A stretch of 64,000 bases of DNA. Source: Streptomyces sp. NBC_00523. GTDB taxonomy: Bacteria; Actinomycetota; Actinomycetes; Streptomycetales; Streptomycetaceae. The position numbers and the translations under genes were made by a program. The notes below the pieces were generated by a model. That model did not search any database. It was not told where the DNA came from and was given only the letters and a program-made list of their open reading frames with translations. The stretch is taken from the NCBI RefSeq assembly GCF_036346615.1, contig NZ_CP107836.1:5208001-5272000 (forward strand). Direction: 5' to 3'. Positions 8,942 to 15,824 of the stretch are shown here, piece by piece; position 1 is the first letter of the stretch; every line of letters begins with the position of its first letter.

Positions 8942-10195
8942 TTGAACGGGCAGCCGATATCGGGGACATCGGCCGGGACGGGCGGCAGGCGGCGGCTGCG
9001 GGGAGCCACCGGTCTGCCGGCCCTGGCGGTGGGTGCGCTGTTGCTTCTGGTGACGGCGTGCGGCGGGGGAGACGCCGACGCGGGCAGCGCGGACGGCAAG
9101 GCGGGCGGGGTCAAGGACCAGGACACCAGCGCCTCGCAGGCGGTGGTGACCGTCGCGCCCAAGGACGGGACCGATGACGTCGCGACGAGCGGCGCGCTGA
9201 AGATCACCGCCGCGCAGGGGAAGCTGACGGTCGTCAAGGTCTCGGACCCCAAGGGCGGCGAGGTCGAGGGGAAGATCGCGACGGACGGCGCGAGCTGGGT
9301 GCCCGACCACCACCTGGCATCGGCGACCAAGTACAAGGTCCACGCGGTGGCCAAGGACGCCAAGGGCCGTGAGTCCGCGAAGGACACCTCCTTCACCACG
9401 CTCGTCCCCCAGAACACCTTCATCGGCCAGTACACCCCGGAGGACGGCTCGACGGTCGGCGTCGGCATGCCGGTCTCCATCCACTTCACCCGGGGCATCA
9501 CCGACCCGGAGGCCGTCGAGAAGGCCATCAAGGTGACCGCCGAGCCCGCCGTGCCCGTCGAGGGCCACTGGTTCGGCAACGACCGCCTGGACTTCCGGCC
9601 CGAGCAGTACTGGGCCGCCGGCACCAAGGTGACCGTCAAGCTCAACCTCGACGGCGTCGAGGGCCGGCCCGGGGTCTACGGCAAGCAGGCCAAGACCGTC
9701 TCCTTCACCATCGGCCGCAGCCAGGTCAGCACCGTCGACGCGAAGACGCACCGGATGAAGGTCGTCCGGGACGACAAGCAGATCAAGGACATCCCGATCT
9801 CGGCGGGCGCCCCGGCCACCACCACGTACAACGGCCAGATGGTCATCAGCGAGAAGCTGCGCGTGACCCGGATGAACGGCGACACCGTCGGCTTCGGCGG
9901 TGAGTACGACATCAAGGACGTGCCGCACGCGATGCGCCTGTCCACCTCGGGCACCTTCATCCACGGCAACTACTGGGGCGGCCCGGGCGTGTTCGGCAAC
10001 GCCAACACCAGCCACGGCTGCGTCGGCCTCCAGGACGTGCGCGGCGGCGGCAGCTCCTCCACCCCGGCGGCCTGGTTCTTCAACAACTCGCTCATCGGCG
10101 ACGTGGTCGTCGTGAAGAACTCCAACGACAAGACCATCAGCCCGGACAACGGCCTCAACGGCTGGAACATGAGCTGGTCGGAGTGGACCAAGTAG
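8942..10195 (+). CDS. L,D-transpeptidase lipoprotein (paralogue 2)
   Basis: This 417-aa protein has the same layout as its upstream neighbour: lipoprotein signal with lipobox VTAC, two Ig-like domains, then YkuD. The active site reads HGNYWGGPGVFGNAN then SHGCVGL, with catalytic Cys360. The start is TTG at 8942, supported by GAGGGGAG about ten bases upstream; no ATG or GTG precedes the signal peptide in frame. Its linker is richer in Lys, Asp and Thr than that of paralogue 1, and sequence between the genes could hold its own promoter. A strong stem-loop terminator follows at 10216-10254. Paralogues of this kind cross-link peptidoglycan during growth, stationary phase or sporulation; which one applies here cannot be seen. 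Confidence 0.94.
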   Translation: MNGQPISGTSAGTGGRRRLRGATGLPALAVGALLLLVTACGGGDADAGSADGKAGGVKDQDTSASQAVVTVAPKDGTDDVATSGALKITAAQGKLTVVKVSDPKGGEVEGKIATDGASWVPDHHLASATKYKVHAVAKDAKGRESAKDTSFTTLVPQNTFIGQYTPEDGSTVGVGMPVSIHFTRGITDPEAVEKAIKVTAEPAVPVEGHWFGNDRLDFRPEQYWAAGTKVTVKLNLDGVEGRPGVYGKQAKTVSFTIGRSQVSTVDAKTHRMKVVRDDKQIKDIPISAGAPATTTYNGQMVISEKLRVTRMNGDTVGFGGEYDIKDVPHAMRLSTSGTFIHGNYWGGPGVFGNANTSHGCVGLQDVRGGGSSSTPAAWFFNNSLIGDVVVVKNSNDKTISPDNGLNGWNMSWSEWTK

Positions 10196-10215
10196 GTCCA
10201 CGCCCCTCACACCCC

Positions 10216-10254
10216 GGCGGGCCCGGCACCGAGATCCACGGTGCCGGGCCCGCC
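10216..10254 (+). terminator. Stem-loop terminator after L,D-transpeptidase pair
   Basis: This is a perfect 16-bp GC-rich stem with a 7-base loop (AGATCCA), starting 20 bases after the stop of the second L,D-transpeptidase. There is no T run, as is usual for Streptomyces terminators. It would also insulate the enoyl-CoA hydratase downstream. Confidence 0.85.
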
Positions 10255-10327
10255 CGCGTCCGCCGTGACGCACGGCACCGCCCTCGGCCCCTGCGGCCCC
10301 GCGTTAGCGCCGGTTAACCTGCACCCC

Positions 10328-11095
10328 ATGACCGTAACCCTCGAAGTAAGCGACGGCGTCGGCACCATCCGCCTGGACCGTCCGCCGATGAACGCCCTGG
10401 ACGTGGCGACCCAGGACCGGCTGCGCGAGCTCGCCGAAGAGGCGTCCCGGCGCGACGACGTGCGCGCCGTGGTGCTCTACGGCGGCGAGAAGGTGTTCGC
10501 GGCGGGCGCGGACATCAAGGAGATGCAGGCGATGGACCACGCGGCCATGGTGCTGCGCTCCAAGGCCCTCCAGGACTCCTTCACCGCCGTCGCCCGCATC
10601 CCCAAGCCCGTTGTCGCGGCCGTCACCGGCTACGCGCTCGGCGGCGGCTGCGAGCTGGCCCTCTGCGCGGACTTCCGCATCGCCGGGGACAACGCCAAGC
10701 TCGGCCAGCCGGAGATCCTGCTCGGCCTCATCCCGGGCGCCGGCGGCACCCAGCGCCTCGCCCGGCTGGTCGGCCCCGCCAAGGCCAAGGACCTCATCTT
10801 CACCGGCCGCCACGTCCGGGCGGACGAGGCCCTGACGATGGGGCTCGTGGACCGCGTCGTGCCCGCCGCCGAGGTGTACGAGCAGGCGCACGCCTGGGCG
10901 GCCAAGCTGGCGAAGGGGCCGGCGCTGGCGCTGCGCGCGGCCAAGGAGGCCGTCGACGGCGGCCTGGAGACGGACATCGACACGGGCCTCACGATCGAAC
11001 GGACGTGGTTCGCCGGTCTGTTCGCCACGGAGGACCGCGAGCGCGGAATGCGCAGCTTCGTGGAGGAGGGTCCCGGCAAGGCGAAATTCCTCTGA
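10328..11095 (+). CDS. Enoyl-CoA hydratase/isomerase family protein
   Basis: This 255-aa crotonase-fold enzyme probably hydrates 2-enoyl-CoA in fatty-acid or amino-acid degradation. The oxyanion-hole residues are in AAGADIKEM and in GYALGGGCELALCADFRIA. The catalytic region holds GQPEILLGLIPGAGGTQRL, with the Glu of the first part and the Glu-equivalent position in the second, and the C-terminus KAKF typical of short-chain hydratases. ATG at 10328 lies about 13 bases after a GTTAACCT sequence resembling a -10 box, so the mRNA may be leaderless. It stands alone, between a terminator and a regulatory region, so its substrate cannot be inferred from neighbours. Confidence 0.93.
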   Translation: MTVTLEVSDGVGTIRLDRPPMNALDVATQDRLRELAEEASRRDDVRAVVLYGGEKVFAAGADIKEMQAMDHAAMVLRSKALQDSFTAVARIPKPVVAAVTGYALGGGCELALCADFRIAGDNAKLGQPEILLGLIPGAGGTQRLARLVGPAKAKDLIFTGRHVRADEALTMGLVDRVVPAAEVYEQAHAWAAKLAKGPALALRAAKEAVDGGLETDIDTGLTIERTWFAGLFATEDRERGMRSFVEEGPGKAKFL

Positions 11096-11175
11096 CGGCA
11101 AGCTGGTTGAAACCCCGACCGAACGCCGGTGGAGAACGCAAACGGGCGCGTTCATCCGTGCGGGCGGATTAGCGC

Positions 11176-11195
11176 AACCTTAAGGGAACCTTAAG
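11176..11195. repeat. Direct repeat AACCTTAAG x2
   Basis: Two exact copies of AACCTTAAG lie at 11176-11184 and 11187-11195, so they repeat with an 11-base period (one helical turn). Each contains the palindromic core CTTAAG. They lie downstream of the enoyl-CoA hydratase and 175 to 195 bp before the start chosen for the HATPase gene. The helical phasing is what a tandem protein-binding site would show, but no regulator is known. Confidence 0.4.
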
Positions 11196-11255
11196 AGCGG
11201 CCGCGTCCGGAGCGTCGGAGAACCCGACCGGAGGGATTGTTTTCGCAGGTCAGGT

Positions 11256-11302
11256 GGGCTGTTTGGGGGCGCGTAGTGCCGGTGGCATATGCCAAACAGC
11301 CC
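11256..11302. repeat. 11-bp inverted repeat upstream of HATPase regulator gene
   Basis: GGGCTGTTTGG (11256-11266) and CCAAACAGCCC (11292-11302) are perfect inverted repeats separated by 25 bases. The spacer also contains most of the 12-bp palindrome TGGCATATGCCA (11283-11294). The unit sits just ahead of the TTA-containing HATPase gene and could be an operator for a dimeric regulator or an RNA hairpin in its 5' leader. Confidence 0.6.
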
Positions 11303-11369
11303 TCGGGGAACGACTGCTTACGGGTCGCGTATTCCCTCGGAACGGCCCCGGAGGGCCCGCTGTGCGGCC

Positions 11370-11885
11370 ATGATGGTGTGCATGGCGGGCCTGGAGGGTG
11401 TGGAGCAGCCGCGACCGCGCAGCAGCGCGACAGCGGCACGGAGATTGCCGGCCGTCGAGGACGAACAGGCGTTCAAAGCGCTGGAGTTGTTCGGAAACCC
11501 GACGGAGGAAGAAGTCCGGCTGCCCTCCCGTCCGGAGTCCGCGGCGACCGCCCGCCGGCTCACCTCGTGCGTGGTCCTGCATCAGTGGGCGCTTTCCCCG
11601 CAGGCCGCCGAACACGCCGTTCTGCTCGTCTCCGAGCTCGTCGGGAACGCCGTGCGGCACACCGGCGCCCGGGTCTTCGGACTGCGCATGCTGCGCCGCC
11701 GCGGCTGGATCAGGATCGAGGTGCGTGACCCCTCGCGCGGGCTGCCGTGCCTCATGCCGGTCCGCGAGATGGACATCAGCGGCCGCGGCCTCATGCTCGT
11801 GGACAAGCTCTCCGACCGCTGGGGCGTGGACCTCTTACCCCGGGGCAAGACCACCTGGTTCGAGATGCGCATCTCCGACCGCTGA
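11370..11885 (+). CDS. Anti-sigma-factor-like HATPase (RsbW/SpoIIAB type), TTA codon
   Basis: This protein of about 171 aa has a single GHKL ATPase domain of the Streptomyces anti-sigma family. The N box is LLVSELVGNAVRHTG, the Asp-containing motif is IEVRDPSRGLP, and the glycine box is DISGRGLMLVDKLSDRWGVD, ending FEMRIS. Such proteins bind sigma factors or phosphorylate anti-anti-sigma partners. The start is uncertain. ATG at 11370 with upstream GGAGGG is preferred; ATG at 11289 and 11382 are in frame. A TTA leucine codon sits at 11835-11837, inside the ATPase domain, so translation should depend on the bldA tRNA and rise late in development. No sigma factor gene is next to it. A terminator follows. 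Confidence 0.88.
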   Translation: MMVCMAGLEGVEQPRPRSSATAARRLPAVEDEQAFKALELFGNPTEEEVRLPSRPESAATARRLTSCVVLHQWALSPQAAEHAVLLVSELVGNAVRHTGARVFGLRMLRRRGWIRIEVRDPSRGLPCLMPVREMDISGRGLMLVDKLSDRWGVDLLPRGKTTWFEMRISDR

Positions 11886-11932
11886 CCGCGCCCTCCGGGA
11901 TTTCCGAGGCTTTCGCGGGCCGCACCGGGCAG

Positions 11933-11980
11933 ACAGAAGCCCCCGTGTCGGCCGTGGTACGGCGCCTCGGGGGCTTCTGT
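11933..11980 (+). terminator. Stem-loop terminator after HATPase gene
   Basis: ACAGAAGCCCCCG (11933-11945) pairs perfectly with CGGGGGCTTCTGT (11968-11980), a 13-bp stem with a 22-base loop, 47 bases after the HATPase stop codon. Confidence 0.8.
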
Positions 11981-12320
11981 GGGGGGACCGTGAAATGGGG
12001 GGTGTGTTCACGGCCGCTCATGACGACCTGGCCCGGGTCAATGGGGGTCGTGTCACCGACTATGACAGACGGAAGACTCCCCAGCCAAAGCCGCATTCTG
12101 TGCATATCGCTACACATTCGGACATTTCATCGAAGAAACGCAGGTGTGGTCGGTCACGTGCCTGGAAATCGATGAGTATTCATGAGTTCACGCGCATGAT
12201 CCATTGATCGTCCACGATGTGGACGGCGTGTGCCGATTGGCTGGCCCTCCCACGCATCGGCCCGCCCGGGGCGCCGGATAATCTGAGCCCCGTCAGACAG
12301 TCATACGAAGGGGCGGAACA
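11981..12320. other. Intergenic region without a supported gene
   Basis: After the terminator these 340 bases hold no reading frame with Streptomyces codon bias. Part of it (about 12060-12230) is noticeably A+T-richer than the surroundings, as expected for a promoter and 5' leader of the EF-hand gene. I could not place a clear -10/-35 pair. A weak ribosome-binding site, AAGGGGCGGAACA, precedes the GTG at 12321. Confidence 0.6.
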
Positions 12321-12536
12321 GTGGCGGACATCGAGTCGGCGCGCAAGGCGTTCGAGCGGTACGACCTGAACGGCGACGGGCTGATCTCGGCCGCCGAGTA
12401 CAAGAGCGTCATGGCTCAGCTGGGTGACCCGTACGTCACCGAGCCGGTCGCGCAGGCCGTGATCAACTCCCACGACGCGAACGGCGACGGGCTCCTCACG
12501 TTCGACGAGTTCTGGGCCGCGCAGAACAAGGCCTGA
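12321..12536 (+). CDS. cabB: Small EF-hand calcium-binding protein (CabB-like)
   Basis: This 71-aa protein has two canonical EF-hand loops. The first, DLNGDGLISAAE, is at residues 15 to 26. The second, DANGDGLLTFDE, is at residues 52 to 63. Positions 1, 3, 5, 7, 9 and 12 of each loop carry the expected oxygen ligands, so both should bind Ca2+. It has no membrane segment or signal peptide and should be cytoplasmic. The start is GTG at 12321, after GGGGCGG. Length and context match CabB, the 70-aa calcium-binding protein of S. coelicolor (SCO5464, from memory), proposed to buffer or signal calcium during aerial growth. It is convergent with the terpene cyclase and separated from it by a hairpin. 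Confidence 0.93.
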   Translation: MADIESARKAFERYDLNGDGLISAAEYKSVMAQLGDPYVTEPVAQAVINSHDANGDGLLTFDEFWAAQNKA

Positions 12537-12585
12537 GCGGAACCGGGCCTGAGCAGCGCAAGGGCGGATCCGGGACAGGCTCCGG

Positions 12586-12612
12586 GGCCGCCGGTTCCGG
12601 CCACCGGCGGCC
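12586..12612. terminator. Bidirectional stem-loop between cabB and terpene cyclase
   Basis: GGCCGCCGGT and ACCGGCGGCC form a perfect 10-bp stem with a 7-base loop between two convergent genes. A second GC-rich hairpin-prone stretch follows at about 12613-12634. It probably terminates transcription from both sides. Confidence 0.65.
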
Positions 12613-12729
12613 TCCCGGCCCCCGGCCGGGGAGCGCGGGGGGCGGCGCGGCGAGAAATGTCCGGAAATCGCTGACGCGGCCCCGCGCACCGGTCCCGGTC
12701 GCCGCCCCGCCCGCCCCCGCTCCGTCCCG

Positions 12730-13740
12730 TCAGGCCGCGAAGTTACGGGACATCGAGCCGTCCTCCTCGATCTCCGTCAGCTCCGGGCGGGTGTAGCGCT
12801 CGGCCCGGGCGTGATAGTCGAAGTCCCCGCGTACGAGCCCCCGGTAGTCCTGGACGCAGCGCTCCAGCGCGGTGCGCGTCGGGCCCTCGATTCCGGCCGC
12901 CTCGATCTCCTGCACGAGTTCCTTCTCGGCCCGCTGCACCCGGTCGGCGATACGGCCGAGCAGAATTCCGGCCTCGTCCACCGCCTCCTGGAGCGAGCAG
13001 CCCCGGTCGCGCTGGAGCAGCCGGACGGTGTTGTGCTCGTATCCGAGCACCGCCTCCTTCTCGAACGAGCAGATGTCGTTGCAGAGCCCGGAATGGTCGG
13101 CCACCGCATTGCGCAGCGCGATATAGGCGGGCAGGCTCCGGGCGGATTCCGGGAGGTCGATTCCGGCGGTGATCTCGTGCAGATCCAGGAACGGCTGCAT
13201 CGCCACGGAATCGCGGCGGTGCTTCACGAAGTCGGCGGTGCTCGGCACATGTCCCGCCGCCCGGTCCACGGCCTCCGCGTAGTACGTCCACAGCCAGGCC
13301 GCCGTGTCCCGCCGGAACTGCCGCACCCAGTGCGCCGGACGGTCCACGCAGGTCCGGGCGAGCAGTTCGTCCAGCGCGTGCTCCATGCGGCCGACGGGCG
13401 CCCGCACCCCGTCCAGGACGTCCACCAGACGCCCGATCGCGCCCTCGCAGAGCCGGGGGTCGCGCCCGGCCGGGCCGTCGTCGAACTCGTCGTCCACCAG
13501 GAAGGCCCAGAAGAGCCACTGGCAGAACAGGTCCAGATGCTTCTGCGAGGCCCGGGGGAATATCAGCGAGATCCAGAGTTCCGGGCGGGTCCGGATCATT
13601 TTCTTCACGGCCACGGGTGACAGGACGAGTTCACTGGCCTCCGCCCATTCCCAGGCGGCCTTCTTCGTCTTCTCCACTCCCGGATGACATCCCGCACTTT
13701 CGAACGGCATGTGGAATGCGGGAAGCGCGATCTTGCTCAT
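12730..13740 (-). CDS. gcoA: Sesquiterpene cyclase, (+)-caryolan-1-ol synthase-like
   Basis: This 336-aa class I terpene cyclase ionises farnesyl diphosphate. The aspartate-rich motif is DDEFD at residues 83-87 and the NSE triad is NDICSFEKE (N221, S225, E229). A C-terminal ERY-type signature is present in ARAERYTRPE. The overall N-terminus, MSKIALPAFHMPFESAGCHP, closely resembles what I remember of S. griseus GcoA, which makes (+)-caryolan-1-ol. GcoA of S. griseus also lies in a similar chromosomal position, but no search was run. The start ATG at 13740 has GAGG eight bases upstream. No prenyl-synthase or P450 gene is adjacent, so it works alone on FPP from general metabolism and likely yields a volatile sesquiterpene. 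Confidence 0.88.
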   Translation of the reverse strand: MSKIALPAFHMPFESAGCHPGVEKTKKAAWEWAEASELVLSPVAVKKMIRTRPELWISLIFPRASQKHLDLFCQWLFWAFLVDDEFDDGPAGRDPRLCEGAIGRLVDVLDGVRAPVGRMEHALDELLARTCVDRPAHWVRQFRRDTAAWLWTYYAEAVDRAAGHVPSTADFVKHRRDSVAMQPFLDLHEITAGIDLPESARSLPAYIALRNAVADHSGLCNDICSFEKEAVLGYEHNTVRLLQRDRGCSLQEAVDEAGILLGRIADRVQRAEKELVQEIEAAGIEGPTRTALERCVQDYRGLVRGDFDYHARAERYTRPELTEIEEDGSMSRNFAA

Positions 13741-14297
13741 GGTGCACCTCGTCGTGACGATAAGAACAGGGCAGGGGGATGCGCGAGACGGATACGCGCA
13801 CGCGGAACGCGCGACGACGAATGGCGGACGCACGCACGGCCCTGCGGCCACGGCCCGCACCGGCACGGCGGGAGCGCGGTGGGACAGCGGGCCGGGCGCG
13901 ACGGAGCCCGCCGCGCCCCCGGACCGGAGCCGGTGCGGCGGGCGGTCACCGCCGGACCCCCGGCCGCCCCCTCCGGACGGCCGTACGCGGCCCGCACGGC
14001 CGGATCACGCCGCGGGCGTGCCGGGGAAGGGGCGGCCGGCATGACTGTCCTCTTTCCTCCGCGCGGACCGGGCGGCCGGAGCCGGGCCCGGGGCAGCGCA
14101 CCGCCTGACGTGCGCGGCGGGCGCGTCACCACTCGTCACGTCCAGTGAACTCCCTGCGAGCAAGGGAGGGAAGGAGCCGGTGACCGAAAATGTGTGATCG
14201 ACACGAACTCCTGCGCGCTTGTGAGCAGTTGGCTTACTCCTGGGCCTCCCGCGCGTCGCGCGGTGGCGGACACCGGATGGCCGGATCGGTGGGCCGG
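13741..14297. other. GC-rich intergenic region, no supported gene
   Basis: These 557 bases lie between two minus-strand genes. They presumably contain the promoter of the terpene cyclase and the 3' end of the SGNH hydrolase transcript. Open frames through it have low-complexity Arg/Pro/Gly/Ala translations and no codon bias, so none is called. At 14150-14168 CTCCCT and AGGGAG form a small hairpin. Shortly after comes GGAGGGAAGGAG, followed by a five-codon frame GTG ACC GAA AAT GTG TGA (14180-14197) that overlaps an ATG at 14190. This could be decayed start-region sequence of a lost gene. Confidence 0.5.
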
Positions 14298-15626
14298 TCA
14301 GTGGTAGCCGAAACCCGCCGGGAGCGGCGACGGCTCGAAGAGGCGGGCCGGGACCGCCTCCGCGAGGGCACGGTAGCCGGCCGGGTTCAGGTGCAGGTGG
14401 TCACCGACGTCCAGGGAGGCGCGGATCGCGGCGGGCCGGTGCGGGTCGCGGACCGCGCGGTCGAAGTCCAGCACCGCGTCGAACCGGCCGCTGGTGCGTA
14501 TCCAGGTGTTGACCGTACGGCGGGACTCCTCGCGGTACCCGTCCGGATCGTCGTAGTCCGTGTTGCCGCCGAAGGGCGTCAGCGTCGCCCCGTACACCCG
14601 GATGCCCTGGGCGTGGGCGCGGGTGATGATCTGGTCGTACGCGGTGATGACGGCCTCGGCCGTGCGCTTCTGGGCCGCCGGGGCGGCGTCCGCCGTGCCG
14701 ATGTCGTTGACGCCCTCGAAGACGATCAGCCGGTCCGTGCCGCTCTGCGCCAGGACGTCGCGGTCGAGCCGGGCCAGTCCGTTGGGACCCAGTCCGTCGG
14801 CGAGCAGCCGGTTGCCGCCGGCCGCCTGGTTGACCACGGAGGTGCGGTCCGTCAGCCGCCCCTGGAGCACGTCCGGCCAGCGGTCGTTGCCGTTGGTCGT
14901 GGAGCCCCGGCCGTCCGTCAGCGAGTCCCCGAGCACGGCCGTCGCCGACGTGGTGCCCCGGGCCCAGACCTCGACCCCGCTGAGCAGGTACCAGTGGTCG
15001 GTGGTCGTCGCGCCGGGCAGGTCCCCGTCCCGTACGTGGTCGCCGCGCAGCAGGTACGAGGTGGTGCGGGAGCCCGGGTGCGAGGTGAGGGCGGTGGACG
15101 CCTGGCCGGTCGCCAGGTAGACCGTCGCCGTGAGGTTGGACCCGGGGGCGACCCGGAAGCCCAGCGGGTCGGAGACGGCCTGCGCCCCGGCCGGTACGTC
15201 GATGGACGCCGAGCCCCGGAAGGTCACCTTGCGCGAGGTCCCCGGACGGATCGCCCCGGTCCCCGCCTTCCCGTCCAGCGGGAGCGCCACGGAGACCTCG
15301 GTGATCGGCAGCACCGCGCCGCCGAACGCGTTGGAGAACCGCAGCCGGATGTGGTCGCCGCCCGCCGAGACGTGGACGGTCTGCCGCAGCGTCGTGTCCG
15401 TCAGCACGGAGTCGTCGCCGGTGAAGGGGGCCGGGGGCATGTTCGACGGCTCCGTCAGCTGGGGCATGGACGTCCAGCTGCTGACCCAGTGCGCGCCGCG
15501 TTCCCGGGGGCCGGGCGCACCTCCGGAGTGCGCGTCCGCGGCGCCGAGGGCCGGGGAGACGGCGGCGAGGGTCGCGCAGAGCGCCCCCGCCGTGATCAGG
15601 CTGAGGAGCGACGTTCTTCGGTTCAT
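14298..15626 (-). CDS. Secreted SGNH/GDSL-family hydrolase
   Basis: This 442-aa secreted esterase-type hydrolase starts with a Sec signal peptide (MNRRTSLLSLITAGALCA, cleaved near ALGAADA). A beta-rich N-terminal region of about 190 residues comes before the SGNH domain. The SGNH blocks are visible: block I AVLGDSLTDG (nucleophile Ser), block II around NQAAGGNRL (oxyanion Gly), block III FEGVNDIG (Asn), and block V GDHLHLNPAGY (Asp and His). The order fits extracellular lipases and acetyl-esterases. ATG at 15626 follows AGAGGG. The preferred ester substrate is unknown. The gene is tandem with metG but separated by about 200 bp, so it likely has its own promoter. Confidence 0.92.
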   Translation of the reverse strand: MNRRTSLLSLITAGALCATLAAVSPALGAADAHSGGAPGPRERGAHWVSSWTSMPQLTEPSNMPPAPFTGDDSVLTDTTLRQTVHVSAGGDHIRLRFSNAFGGAVLPITEVSVALPLDGKAGTGAIRPGTSRKVTFRGSASIDVPAGAQAVSDPLGFRVAPGSNLTATVYLATGQASTALTSHPGSRTTSYLLRGDHVRDGDLPGATTTDHWYLLSGVEVWARGTTSATAVLGDSLTDGRGSTTNGNDRWPDVLQGRLTDRTSVVNQAAGGNRLLADGLGPNGLARLDRDVLAQSGTDRLIVFEGVNDIGTADAAPAAQKRTAEAVITAYDQIITRAHAQGIRVYGATLTPFGGNTDYDDPDGYREESRRTVNTWIRTSGRFDAVLDFDRAVRDPHRPAAIRASLDVGDHLHLNPAGYRALAEAVPARLFEPSPLPAGFGYH

Positions 15627-15824
15627 GGCGGTGTTCCCTCTGCGTGTCGGGTTTCTCCATGCACACGTACGTGCCCCGGCCGGGCACGCGGCAGATTAGC
15701 GCCGCCGGAACTTTCGGTCAACGGTTCGAAATATTTCGATCGTACGGGGGTTGAGCATGCCCCGGAACGCGAAGTCGCCCGGCCGGAAGACCCGGCCGGG
15801 CGACGACGTACGACGACGAAGCGA

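Noticed and set aside
13741..14150. Several 100-codon frames on both strands in the gap before the SGNH hydrolase
   Set aside because: Their translations are low-complexity Arg/Pro/Ala and there is no Streptomyces codon bias or ribosome-binding site.
14180..14197. Five-codon frame GTG ACC GAA AAT GTG TGA with GGAGGGAAGGAG in front
   Set aside because: The Shine-Dalgarno-like stretch is good but no conserved peptide or downstream gene on this strand exists. I could not decide whether it is the relic of a lost gene.
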